A stretch of DNA of 64,000 bases from Hydractinia symbiolongicarpus (GCF_029227915.1 NC_079889.1:10354001-10418000); one strand, 5' to 3'; positions 21,985 through 33,400 are shown, numbered from the stretch's first letter. A program made the numbers and translations. Notes: a model not told the origin generated them from the letters alone.

Positions 21985-23178
21985 ATGACTGAATGGAAGC
22001 ATCAATTATTTGCCGCCATGATCGTTATCGGACTTCTATTGGCTGGCTACCGCGTGACCACATCAAAAAACAAACAATTGCTATTATTTAAACAGCTGGA
22101 TATCGACACGGAGGCGAAACTCGATGAATCTACACCTGGTCTAAGAGATCCTATCAGAAAGGAAACTATAAGCGAGTTAAAAATTGAAATGCATTCAGAG
22201 CTAACAAAAGAACTCGATGCCGCGTTCGTACCGGATAAACGTCAGGATAACTCAATGAAACTGGAACTTAAATATATGCTTCGTGATGATATACAGAAGA
22301 TCGTAACGAATGATTTACGCGAACAATTAAAAATAGATACAAAAAAACTTATAAATGATGTTATCAAAGAAGGCTTTAGAGAGGATCCAAAGTATCCACA
22401 GAATTTATGCAGCTCTGATAAAAATCTACCGCCGGGACAAAAGGTTCTAGCCTACACTGTCTTTGGAACAAGAGCTCATTATTATGAGGGTATTCCCGTG
22501 ATGTTAAGGGAAGCCTCATCTAGCGGCTTGTATAGTGATTGGTTAATAAGGATATACCATGATGCTCTGATTACTCCAGAAATCATTGCGAGCTACAAAG
22601 AATACAAAAATCTACATTTTTGTGATGCTCGAAAACTACCCGTTTACGGTGACCAGACTAAAATTTTAGGAAAGTTTTGGCGAAACCTTCCTATCGCTGA
22701 CCCGACCGTAGACGTGTTTTGTTCGCGTGATTTGGACTCCGCTTTATTGACACGCGAAGAAGCGGCTGTGCGTGATTGGTTAAAATCTGATAAGATATTA
22801 CACTCCATGCGAGACTTTCAACAACACATGGTCGGTATTCTAGCCGGGATGTGGTGTTTTCGTCCGGAATACAACAGAACGATGGGAAAGAACTTTGTCG
22901 ATGATTTATTAGAAAGGGCTAAAACCTACGACAGAAAAACAGACCAGCCGTTGCTTAATGCAGTTATTTGGGACAGCATCTCGGACAAACCAAAATATAC
23001 CATGCAGCACGACTCGTTCCATTGTAAAATGTATGAAGGATCTATTCCGTTTCCTACCAAGAGAGAGGACAATTCCGAGTTTGTAGGTTGCCCTGGACAC
23101 GTATGTAGCTGGAAAAACATGGAAAAATGTCCACTGGAGTGCCGGCCAAAAGATCACCAAGATTGGGAATATTGTTAA
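21985..23178 (+). CDS. Type II membrane glycosyltransferase-like protein, paralogue 3
   Basis: 397 residues from the ATG at 21985. An in-frame ATG at 21937 exists, but a splice acceptor between the two makes the downstream one more likely. Residues about 8-22 are the membrane anchor, 25-130 a charged stem, and about 140-397 the lumenal domain. Motifs parallel the upstream paralogue: AYTVFGTRAHYYEGI, WLIRIYHDA, FCDARKLPVYG, VFCSRDLDS (247-252), HSMRDF, GILAGMWC, DQPLLN and a terminal Cys cluster ending DWEYC. The likely catalytic aspartates and the cysteines are kept, so both full-length copies appear intact. The stem is the most diverged part. Substrate unknown; Golgi lumenal activity is inferred. 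Confidence 0.7.
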   Translation: MTEWKHQLFAAMIVIGLLLAGYRVTTSKNKQLLLFKQLDIDTEAKLDESTPGLRDPIRKETISELKIEMHSELTKELDAAFVPDKRQDNSMKLELKYMLRDDIQKIVTNDLREQLKIDTKKLINDVIKEGFREDPKYPQNLCSSDKNLPPGQKVLAYTVFGTRAHYYEGIPVMLREASSSGLYSDWLIRIYHDALITPEIIASYKEYKNLHFCDARKLPVYGDQTKILGKFWRNLPIADPTVDVFCSRDLDSALLTREEAAVRDWLKSDKILHSMRDFQQHMVGILAGMWCFRPEYNRTMGKNFVDDLLERAKTYDRKTDQPLLNAVIWDSISDKPKYTMQHDSFHCKMYEGSIPFPTKREDNSEFVGCPGHVCSWKNMEKCPLECRPKDHQDWEYC

Positions 23179-23357
23179 TACTGTTAATACCAACCTCCCT
23201 TTCTCGTTAAGTAAATAGTGGTGGAAATGATGCGACAGCTGAGAAATGTTATTTAGTACTTTAAAAAGCCAATAATGTCAAAAATTTTAATTTATTTTCA
23301 CCCAAAACAGAAATAGAATTTTTAGAAAATTAAGGAAGGCTGTGGAAATTTCCAATT

Positions 23358-26300
23358 TTATTGTGCATACAAGTTTTCTATTATCCCACTGTCTTCTTCT
23401 TTTGTTTGTCTACTGAGCAATATCTTTGATGACAGCAAAACGAGGCCAATAAAATACAGTCCAACTCCGCCCCAGGCTGTGTAGAAGCACCATAGCAACG
23501 TCATGCTTCCATTTACGAATGCGAATGTGTAGATGGATAGGCTGATGGTGATGTGGATGACTAAAAATAATGTAAGAAATGAAAGTATTATTAAAGTCTT
23601 CTTTTCTTTTCCTGGAAATAAAGCAAACAAAGGAAGTTTTCAAACAAATAGGTTAGGACAAAAGTTTTTGTCCAACAAATAATTCTGTCCAACAATTATA
23701 AAATCACGTGTTGTTTTGAGTATGTATTTACACCATTCTTGTCCCCAGGTTCATTTGACCCTTGAGCCGTTAGGCAAAATATCTCGGGAACGAGGTTGCG
23801 TTTACATAGAAAAATCACTGAAAAAAAACACGAAGAATTTCAAAAATAGAAAAATGAAGACCAAATCTACCCTTAAGTTGAAGGTTTGAGTTTAGGGTGC
23901 TTAAGCGCTGGCAAAAAAGTCTTTAGCACATAACTAAGATACGGTAGTGCACTTTCAGGAAAAAGTCTTCAGCACATTAACAAAGTGTTAGTTTCTTTTT
24001 TTAACAAAGACAACATCAGCCAAAATAAAAACACAGGCTACGGCCTGCTGTTACCTATCATAGGAAAAATATTCGACCAGTACCCTGAAGTCATGTATTC
24101 TAAAGTAAAATCACATTCCCCTGCAGCTACAAAAGTCAGCTGGCATGTTTTAAAAATAGTTTCGTATCACCTAGCCACAGTGAAACATGAACGCAGGTTA
24201 CAAGACTGTCAGCTAGCTAAGTACAATTAAGGTACCCCAAAAATATTTGAATCTGTTTGAAAAGTTGTTTGTTAGCTACCTAGCTAGCTAGATGCAATAG
24301 ACATCTGTGTACTTTGTTTTTTAGGAAGTAGTCATAGCTAGTTAGAGGTGAACATAACCAAAAAGATGCAGTTGGGCTAAAAACTAGCACATTCTTTTGG
24401 AAGTTTGCTCACAGCTGGCTAGCATGCTACAAACCCGGACATGAATTATTAAAAACGGAGGGCGAATTTTCAAAGCTCGTAAACACGAGCAATCGAGAAA
24501 ACCGTTTCAGTATAAGTAACACGCTCTCCAAAATTGTTGAAGCTCACTTGTTGATGTGTTCACAACGGACGTCAGCAGGCCCGGATTTCATGCCAACACG
24601 CCCGGATTTTTAAACATTATTATTAAAGAAAAATTAAAATAACAGATCATGTTAGATGTACATAAACCCATTATGGTAAACCTTCTACGTTTCCAAAACC
24701 TTAAAAACATGATGAAATATGGCATTTAATGGTTATTGCTAATATATTAAAACTAGTCGTCAGCCCGTGGAAAAATCCATGGGTTTGCCCGTCCTTTTTA
24801 TACCGCATTGCGTACTTCTCGCTACTCGCGCAGCTAAGCTACCATTTTGCGTGACAGGCAGACAGACAGACGCATGCGGGTATTATAATATAGATAGCCG
24901 TTAACCCGTGGAAAAATCTACTGGGTCGCTCGTCCTTTATGTAACGCATTTCGTGTCTCCGTAACAGGACGCGGCTTTCGCGGACAGACAGACAAAATAC
25001 GGTTATTATTAAAGAGATAAGTAAAGAGAGTTAAAAAAAAAAAGCAAATGTATATAACGTGCAAATATAAATTTTCAAAATGGTCCCGTCGTTGCCTTTG
25101 TACATAGGTGCCCTTGACGGTGCTCTTTGTGCAACAACGGCTGTAGACACTTTAGGATCGTTGAATAAAGTATTTGTTGCAGCCTTCCGATTGGCTCATT
25201 CATTTTCTTTGCGAAACTTTGGCATTATTTAGACCAAAGCCACCGCAAGACGCCATTTTTTCTTCTGAGATAAACAGGTTTGCAGTTTAAAAACATGTCG
25301 GGGTGTAATTAAAATAATGCACCGTTTCTCCGACTTTTTTCCGACTTTTTTCCGTTAAGGTTTTATTTTAATTTAGATTTACTATACGCAAATTTGAAAC
25401 AATATTTCCCGCGCTTTTTACATTCTTTTTTAGAAACTAGTTAAGGTGACTTACCAAGAAATAACCTATATCGCAGAGGATTGTCTTTTCTACAGTTACT
25501 TGATGAGGATATCATAGTACGCGACAGTACGACAAAATTAAGGGAAAAATTTATTTAATTGGTTGCCATGATTACTCGTTGCTAGGTAAAATAGGAGCAA
25601 AATATGACATTTTGCTGCTCGACGCTAAACCAAATAACTGAATAACATGCGCTATTTAAAGCGCTTTTTTGGCCGCGTATGTTTCCCAAGGGTCACGTGC
25701 AGAGATTGAGTGAAACGCATTTTCGTAAGGCTGACTCGTCTGCCAGACAACTGATGCGGTATTTCTTGGACGAAAGAAAGACTAAAACAGGGCGAAACTG
25801 GACAAGATAACTAAAAGACAAAACTTCGATTTAAAAATCGGTTTAAGTTAAGTGCTAGGTAATACTAATGGCTGCATCCACAGAAGAAATTGTAAAGCGT
25901 GTGTGCTTCAATCTTGAGAATTCTTGCTTCGCGTGGATTCCGAACTTAAACGGCAAAAAACTTGTTTAAAGTTTATTTTATGGACATTCTAGACTTGTGG
26001 ATCGACAAAAGGTGTACGGCAGCACTATTTCGACATGAAAAGCACCAAATACCTAAGACCTTAAAGGTCTTAAATGTAATTGACGACGAGGACAGCTTTC
26101 TGAATGCGTGTGGAACACCACATTTAATATTCATAACTGTCATACATTGTCTTAGGAGGCCCTAAAGTATCATCCAACAATTGCAAAGCAAAAATGGTTG
26201 CTATGGGCGTTGCTATGCACTTATATTTGCGGGTGGTTGGAAAAAGTGCTAGATTACGCGATAAAAACCGAAATTTGTCATAAACACTACTTGCCACAGT

Positions 26301-27463
26301 ATTCTAAGATGAATTTGCTGTCAGAAAAAAGGTAAAAGACAATTCTTGAAATTTCGACATTATTTGGTGGTAAACAGCCTTAAGCTTACCTGCAAGACAT
26401 TTTAAAACAGCAACGTATGCAGACGAAGCTACTGATAATATTCCAAGAAACATAGCGAGAACAATGTATCCTAAACCAATCACTAGCATTATCCGGATAA
26501 CGTCTAATTCTTTGTCTAAAAAATAGAAAAAGTACAACATGTGACGTGATATAATGTAATTCGTGCTGATGTTACACCGATCTCTCTTGTAATACCACAT
26601 CTACAAGCGGAGTCTACAAGGGATAAATGTGTTATATTTTTTTACTGAAGCAAAATGTGTTATTCTAGAAAAGGCGAGAAGTATTTTCAAGTAATTCTGA
26701 AAAAGGTGGAACGAACAAATTATACTGGCAAACGACCCATTCAGGCAATTGTTTGATCCTGCCTCTAATGTAAACAGTCCCTTAGTTACCGGCAGAGAAA
26801 AAGATGGATAGGTGTTAGAATGGAATACCCGAGGCCTTCCATACTACTGACTTAAATAAGACCAACATTCTCATTTTATTTTCACAGTACAATCGAAGAA
26901 GCTATTGCTACTCAAATACCATGTGGCGCAGAAGCAGGCAAAACATCAGCTGGTACAAGGTTAAAACACTTTCACGTGCTAGTAAAATTACTACATTTTG
27001 GGTATGTATCTACAAAAGTGTTTCGTTGGATTTTATGCAAAAACAGCAGTGACATAAATGTATGCAATGAAAAAAATGATACTCGCAATTTTGTGACCAA
27101 TAACTAAAAAACTTGTATGAATTTGTATCTTGTCGCCAAGCGGTGACAAAAAATGACACTTATCAAAAGGGTTTGGTCTGAGACGAGTTGAATTTTTCAG
27201 GTGGTAGGGTGAAGTTGCCACTACAGCAAGAAAACTTTTCTTGGGGACAAACAAATCAAAGCATACAAACCTTCTCCGCTGAATACTTTAATACTGTTAC
27301 ATTTATCTTTTATACATCTTTGAAATATTCCTTCATGTTGCTCAGTGCGGCCACGCCAATATGGATTAGCTGTTGCTGTGGTGATAAGAACTGCTCCACA
27401 TAGTACAAAAAACCACGCTACACAGGACGTTCGATTAATACTGTGTGCTTCTTTTGGTCCCAT
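23358..27463 (-). CDS. Claudin/PMP22-like four-transmembrane protein A (3 exons)
   Basis: Exons on the minus strand: 27463-27271, 26515-26390 and 23611-23358, with GT-AG introns, both phase 1. They total 573 nt, giving 190 residues. Four hydrophobic segments lie at about 13-32, 71-103, 112-134 and 144-168. The first extracellular loop has PYWRGR...HEGIFQRC...C, a variant of the claudin-superfamily W-GLW-C-C signature with Phe in place of the second Trp. Family members organise cell junctions or membrane domains; the exact role here is unknown. A strong acceptor (GCTAACAG, exon side from 27482) lies 19 nt upstream of the ATG, suggesting a leader exon or spliced leader. Gene B (29573-30831) is a tandem paralogue with the same intron phases. 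The 2.8-kb second intron holds dispersed repeats. Confidence 0.78.
23731..23800. repeat. CCTCGT-family short inverted-repeat element
   Basis: Between TTGTCCCCAGG at the left and CGGGAACGAGGTTG at the right, inside intron 2 of the claudin-like gene A. Same family as 1588-1682. Confidence 0.6.
24751..25020 (+). repeat. Dimeric CCCGTGG dispersed repeat
   Basis: ACTAGTCGTCAGCCCGTGG starts the first monomer and TAGCCGTTAACCCGTGG the second, each followed by GCATT..GT, CAGACAGACA and TATTATAA/TTATTA-type ends. It is inverted relative to the dimer at 12090-12339. It lies in intron 2 of gene A. Confidence 0.7.
25868..26165 (+). other. Possible coding remnant on the opposite strand of an intron
   Basis: An ATG at 25868 opens about 33 codons (MAASTEEIVKRVCFNLENSC and onward), and an overlapping frame runs from 25962 to 26165. 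A further open stretch after an acceptor-like TTTTCACAG near 26888 encodes TIEEAIATQIPCGAEAGKTS. I recognise no family. These may be fragments of an unrelated gene or element inside intron 2 of gene A. Confidence 0.2.
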
Positions 27464-27543
27464 TTTGATTTTGATTTTTTTCCTGTTAGCAAAAATAAAG
27501 TTTGTAGATACAAAATAAAAAAAATTATATTCTTGTTAATGTC

Positions 27544-28094
27544 AAGAAGAAGAAGAAGAAGAAGAAGAAGAAGAAGAAGAAGAAGAAGAAGAAGAAGAAG
27601 AAGAAGAAGAAGAAGAAGAAGAAGAAGAAGAAGAAGAAGAAGAAGAAGAAGAAGAAGAAGAAGAAGAAGAAGAAGAAGAAGAAGAAGAAGAAGAAGAAGA
27701 AGAAGAAGAAGAAGAAGAAGAAGAAGAAGAAGAAGAAGAAGAAGAAGAAGAAGAAGAAGAAGAAGAAGAAGAAGAAGAAGAAGAAGAAGAAGAAGAAGAA
27801 GAAGAAGAAGAAGAAGAAGAAGAAGAAGAAGAAGAAGAAGAAGAAGAAGAAGAAGAAGAAGAAGAAGAAGAAGAAGAAGAAGAAGAAGAAGAAGAAGAAG
27901 AAGAAGAAGAAGAAGAAGAAGAAGAAGAAGAAGAAGAAGAAGAAGAAGAAGAAGAAGAAGAAGAAGAAGAAGAAGAAGAAGAAGAAGAAGAAGAAGAAGA
28001 AGAAGAAGAAGAAGAAGAAGAAGAAGAAGAAGAAGAAGAAGAAGAAGAAGAAGAAGAAGAAGAAGAAGAAGAAGAAGAAGAAGAAGAAGAAGAA
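27544..28094. repeat. Uninterrupted AAG/CTT microsatellite, about 184 units
   Basis: 551 bp of perfect AAG triplets on plus, CTT/TTC on minus, with no interruption seen. It begins about 80 bp upstream of the ATG of claudin-like gene A, on the promoter or leader side. The Arg-only and Phe-only open frames across it are artefacts. GAA/TTC tracts of this length are known to form triplex or sticky DNA. Confidence 0.95.
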
Positions 28095-29572
28095 TCTTTT
28101 ATTGTATTTAATGTTTTGTCGTTTCATTGCAAAGAAATCTTGTTGCTTAGGAATACATAAAATACATATCAAAAGTATATAAAGAAAAACTTAGTCAAAG
28201 TGCAAAAGTTTTACAAAATAGTTCATACACTTTTGACGGCCATGAACTTTTGTGTAAGTCAAAAATGATTAGCCCGTAGTCCCTTTAACCCCTTATGACC
28301 TAATGTCTCATATGGTCACTTGTTGTGTCGTATTATGTCGTGTCAGAAGCACAATATGGGGTCATCGCAACTAGTGAAGTGAAGTGACTTTATCCTCGTG
28401 GGCTTCTTATTATCTTGTCTATCTTAGTCTTAATGGGGGAGATAAATCAATCCAAAGCTTTAACTTTGATTAGCCTGTTAAATTTGTCATTGCTTAAAGT
28501 GTTTACTAACTTATTTCATCGGCTGTAAGTGCTGCAGTGCATAATAACGTTATGTCATGATCTCTAACAGTGAATTTGAATTGCCGCCATTTTAAATGTT
28601 CCCGTAGACATTTGTGCTGCTTGGACGGAAGATTGCGCAGCGCTAAGTACGTCGTGCTTCGCGATCAAAGTGAATACTTTCGCCTTAGTATGGAAGCTTT
28701 AAAAGCATTAGTTTAAGTTTAGACGACTCTATTACCAATAAGTGCTGCAAGTTCGGGGGTGACAAGAAGGTGTGGCATGTTTGTTTCATATCTCGCTTAC
28801 GTTATCAAGAATTTACTTAATGTTATCGCCCGATCGCTTTCCTAGCAGACAAGTAAATAGAGCAAGGATGTGTTTCCCACTCGACATTTATTCAGGTATG
28901 CTCCTTAAAATTTAATTTAGTATTATCGACCGATCGTGTTGCATATAATGTAACGGTGCCATACTTGCGTTCGACTATGTTGCGCTTCGAGTTATCAACC
29001 AATCAAGAAATTGCTACCGCAGCAGACGAGCGATGTTGTACGTATCATAACTAGCCACTGAAGCTGCTTATGTAGAGGATCAACCTCGTCCCCAGGGCTT
29101 TTTTCTTTCTTCTCGTCGTTCGAGATTGTCCTGGGCTCTGGGTGCGAGGTTGATAGAGGATATATCTAAAGCAGTCATTTTCAAGAAAGAGACAATTTCT
29201 CGTCCTAATAGGGAACCACGCTTGAAGAAATAACAAAAATCACAAGTAATATAAATCTCATATTTTCATACAGTAAACTTCTATTTTAATAATAATATTA
29301 TTTTTTCACATATATTTTTTTTGGACAATAGCTTTAGTTGTTGTCGAGACTTTGTCGTTTTGGCTTCCTGCGCCATATGCCCTCAATAACTCAACTTCTT
29401 TTGCGCCACACGTCCACTATCAACTAATTATCAGTTTCAATAAACGACTACGGGTGATTTGCTAATATAGCAAAATAGTTTAAATTTTTAGGCATTTCTA
29501 TTTTAAGAAGCATAGTCTCTCAGAAAAAATTTGCTAGCTGAACGTCTAAAGTTTTGCGGAGACAAACAGTGT
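28095..29572. other. Spacer between the claudin-like genes
   Basis: No exon supported. Contains the flanked short element at 29073-29161. Confidence 0.55.
29073..29161. mobile_element. 73-bp CCTCGT-family MITE with 8-bp target-site duplication
   Basis: TAGAGGAT at 29073-29080 is repeated exactly at 29154-29161. Between them lies an element with inverted ends CAACCTCGTCCCCAGGG and CTCTGGGTGCGAGGTTG. An 8-bp duplication is typical of hAT-type insertion, so this copy gives a likely superfamily for the whole short family. Confidence 0.7.
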
Positions 29573-30831
29573 TTACTGTTCTTCTGTTATCAAACAACTA
29601 GCTAGAAACAACATAAAAAGACCCATTCCATACAAGCTAACACCAGTCCAACCAATCATGAAGCTCCATTTCCATGAATACAGTGAATTGTTGCTATAGT
29701 GATAAGTATAGATAGCAATACCACTTGCGCAGCACAAAACTAAAAAAAAAAGTCAGTATATAGAAGTCTCTGCGAAGGAGAATGTAACTGCTCCCTTTAT
29801 TGAGACGTTGTTGCAGATTCTGGACAATATGTGGGAGCTTCTACGCAAGAGAACGTAACTGCTCTCTTTTTGAGACGTTGTTGCGGATCCTGAGGAAACT
29901 TCCTTAATAACTTCTTGACGGAAAAAATAGAATAGAAAATTTGATACATTGAAAGTATGCAGAATAAAATTGTTTCTTTCTCTCGTTCTTCTTACTCCTT
30001 AGAACGCTTTACGTTTCAGAAACTAACTTTGTAGCAAATTTTCCATCGCATTTTTTAGTAAAGTGTACTTACAGGCTATGGTATCTAACACCGTTAAAGC
30101 AAAGAAGAGATCTTTTTCAACACACGGTGATATGATGCTGAGTATCATTGCAATACCAAGAAGAGCTGCACCACCCATCATTAACAGGCGGAGGGTTTCA
30201 AATTCTAAACAAACAAAAAATGATAGATTTGTAAATAAGAACATGGATAACAAGATAAACTTTATTACACTCCTTTTTTGTTATCTTCGTAGGCATGCTC
30301 CACCCTTGCCCCATGTTTTTGTCTTTTTAACCTTATCTGTTATATCGAGAAGGTAAAAAATCCTGGTGACAAGGGTGGGGATGCTTCCTTAACGTTAATT
30401 CATCATAATACTATTGTAATTTGATAAAATCTAGAAAACATTTAGTGCCTACGTCATTGATGTTGAAGGCCGCAGGTTAATATATTACGGTAGCCGAGAA
30501 TTGAATAACTAGTAACAAGGCGGGGGTCGGGTGAGGGGACTGGGGATAAAGCGATATATAACGGTAGGCGAATCAAAAAAAAATGAATAAATAAAACTCC
30601 AACACAATAATCCGCAATTTGAAAAAATTGAATTTAACATAACATACCTTTACTTCTTCCCTCATCGAAAAATTTTATAAATTCGCACTCGCTATCACAT
30701 TTTTCGAACAGTCCTTCATGTATGTTGCCATATCCTCGCCAATATGACGTGGCTAGGCTTGTTACTATACATGCAGTTCCAATCGTCATCAACAACCACA
30801 CGACACAGTATACAGCACGAACGCAACCCAT
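29573..30831 (-). CDS. Claudin/PMP22-like four-transmembrane protein B (3 exons)
   Basis: Exons on the minus strand: 30831-30648, 30204-30073 and 29739-29573, GT-AG introns, both phase 1. They total 483 nt, giving 160 residues. Transmembrane segments are about 7-26, 68-90, 97-119 and 127-153. The first loop has SYWRGYG...HEGLFEKC....C, the same modified claudin-superfamily signature as gene A. The second and third segments contain LRLLMMGGAALLGIAMILS and FFALTVLDTIAFLCCASGIA. Exon count, intron phases and order match gene A, so the two arose by tandem duplication, though the proteins are strongly diverged. A CAA-rich leader lies directly before the ATG. Function within the superfamily (junction, membrane organisation) cannot be fixed from sequence. 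Confidence 0.8.
29762..29895. repeat. Diverged tandem pair in intron 2 of gene B
   Basis: Two copies of about 60-70 bp share AACTGCTC, TTGAGACGTTGTTGC and GGAYCTG or GATTCTG words in the same order. Confidence 0.7.
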
Positions 30832-30835
30832 TTTC

Positions 30836-30861
30836 TGTTGTTGTTGTTGTTGTTGTTGTTT
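30836..30861 (-). repeat. CAA/AAC repeat in the leader of gene B
   Basis: About eight AAC triplets on the minus strand end only a few bases before the ATG at 30831. If transcribed it would be an unstructured leader. Confidence 0.7.
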
Positions 30862-33219
30862 TTACCTTGAGTAAAAAAACGTTATTTTTTTGGTTATTCC
30901 TGTGGTTTTGAATTTAAACCTATGATTGTCTTTTAAGCTTTTAATTCATTTCCCCTAGGTTTTCAAAAGCGTGGAAATTCAAATATTAGAAGAAGCAGAA
31001 ATGATATTCGTAGGAAGAAAACAGAATCTTAAGCTTCTTGACAACCTTAAACAAATAATAGGCCATACTATGAAACATATGTTTTTTTTATTTATTTATT
31101 ACTATTAAGATAATCATTTTGTAAAATAGCTTTTTTTGTTCAAAAAGATTTAAAACTATCTCATATTTGGTTTTGTTGATTTTTAGCTCTCAGCTGCTGA
31201 TATCAGCATATTTTAGACATTTTAGACTTCTTCATATAATTATCTTTATTGTTTTTAGAAGTTTAATTTACTGGCCATATAAAAAAGAAAAAAATGGAAA
31301 AATAGACCAGCTAAAGAGAAGAAAATTCTGAGGAAAAATAAATATAACCTATAAAAAAAAATGTATAAAAAAGATAAAATACACTAGCCCTAAAAACTAA
31401 AAACACACAAAAATTTGCTATGAAATAACTACACAAATAAAAAAAAAAATTAACTGAAATTTGGCTAAATAAAAAAAAACACATTATGAAAATGCTCTAG
31501 CATTTAGAGCAAATAGTTAGATTTAACGATTTTCTTACGCTTTCAATAAAAATTGTTCAATTAAAAAACACATTATTAAGAACAATATTTAGCCTAAATT
31601 TTTCTGAAGCCAACATTCAGACTCTTATAAAATATATAAATAATAATACACGAGTCTTTCATCTTCTGTTAAACTAATGTTTTTCATCGCAAGCTGTATT
31701 AATTCGCAACAAAATTTCTTCACGTGTTCCTAACAGCGCGCGTTTGTTATAACTTTTTAACCTGCCTGTTAAATAACAATTTTAATGTGTTTTTAATTAT
31801 TGGCGGGTTAGCTAGTTTAAATTCCTCGCTAATTTGAATTGTTAAGGATTTCAAAATATTTGCAGCTTGTGGTTTATTTAACTTTGTAGAAAGATAAAAT
31901 TAGAACAAAAAGAAAAGAATGAACGGTCACACGTTGGGTTTTGTAATTTCAAAAAGAAAAAAGTCGTCACACAAAACACATGCCTGAACTGTTTCTCAAA
32001 AAAAAAGTCGATTAACTCAATCCAAGATTTCGCCGTCAGTATATACTATGAATGTAGGAAAATTCATATGCGCAGTTTTAACTTTTATATTAGTGGTCAT
32101 AGGAGCCATTTAATAATTACGTAACGCCTGGGGGATGGGAAGAGGGGGGGGGGATGGAATCATTTTTGTTACTAAATGTAGAGCTCTTTGTTTTATATAA
32201 CGAATTTTTATGTATAATGGATATCTTTAGTTAATTTAGTTTCTGGTGCACATCTTGAATTTGTTTTCCTGCCTCTGGACTGACGTATAACAGTCCGAAA
32301 ATATTATCCTCTCTAAAGACATGGCCCTGTTACTTCTTTTTCATATTAGAGTACTATTTTGCCTGACTAGATGCGTTACAAGGGGTAGGGATGGGGTGGT
32401 AAAATATCGCAAATTTAAGTGTTAACATTCTAAGAGTAACTTTTTCACGGGGACTTTTTTTTTGGCAAAATGCTGTATAACATCATAAACAATTTTAAAA
32501 AAATCACTATTTTTAGGATGTTCCATAAAAATTTGATCGTAGTTAACAGAGGGAAAAAAAATAGTTCTCAAGGGAAAAAATATGTTTGGCCATAAACCAG
32601 ATGCGCATTTTCAACTCTTTTTAAAGCCGTCAAATAGCTAATCTCTCCAAGCAACGCAAAATTTTGTTTAAGGCTCGATGTTCTTGCACCCAGTAGTTGC
32701 TTACATGTTGCTATCTATTTAAGAAAACCAATTTCACCCGTCCATATGCTCAATTAAGCAGGTACACCAATCGCAATCAAGCTTTTGAAAATTATAAACA
32801 CGCGCTCGTCGGAATACGGTAGGCCTCAGAAACGACAGTTCCATGAACTATATAAAAGCTATTAAACTGTCGACCTCCTGTCACTGTCATCATAATCCAT
32901 CTGTCACGCACATGTTGACGTATGTCATTAGAATTATAATGATATACATAGAGGTAATTAGCACGCACACATACAATAAAGAGAAAATAATCGGTGATTT
33001 TTATCTCAGTGTTTATAATGTGGTTTTCAGTATTTCATACAAAGTATCGGTTCATTGTTCGTCCGAAAGCAAAACCAAACTAAATAAATTTTTTGCTTAA
33101 TTTTCATTCATTTCCTTTCGGGTTAGAGTAAGTCTGTAGAAATATGTTGTATAATTTGTTCGTTCCATAACACACAGACTCTTTTCAAATTGAGTAACTT
33201 TTGTTTTCATATCGCGAAA

Positions 33220-33400
33220 TGTGAAAAGTAACGCCAGATATGGCGTATTGTGGCGTAAAAGTGGGTCATAATACGACGTAAACTGGCCTGCAGTAACGCA
33301 AATTGAGTCGTAACAATACAGTCCAAAATGGAACGTTATTTAACGTATAACATTTTACGCCGCATTACGACGTAAAAAGGCCGTAATGTGATTTAAAATA
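33220..33400. repeat. Patch dense in CGTAA/TTACG words
   Basis: TAACGCC, GGCGTA, GACGTAAA, AGTCGTAA, AACGTATAAC, TTTTACGCCG and TACGACGTAAA recur in both orientations within about 180 bp. Probably a decayed short palindromic repeat. Confidence 0.5.

Noticed and set aside
27443-28172. 222-residue poly-Arg and 215-residue poly-Phe open frames
   Set aside because: Pure products of the AAG/CTT microsatellite; no real protein context.
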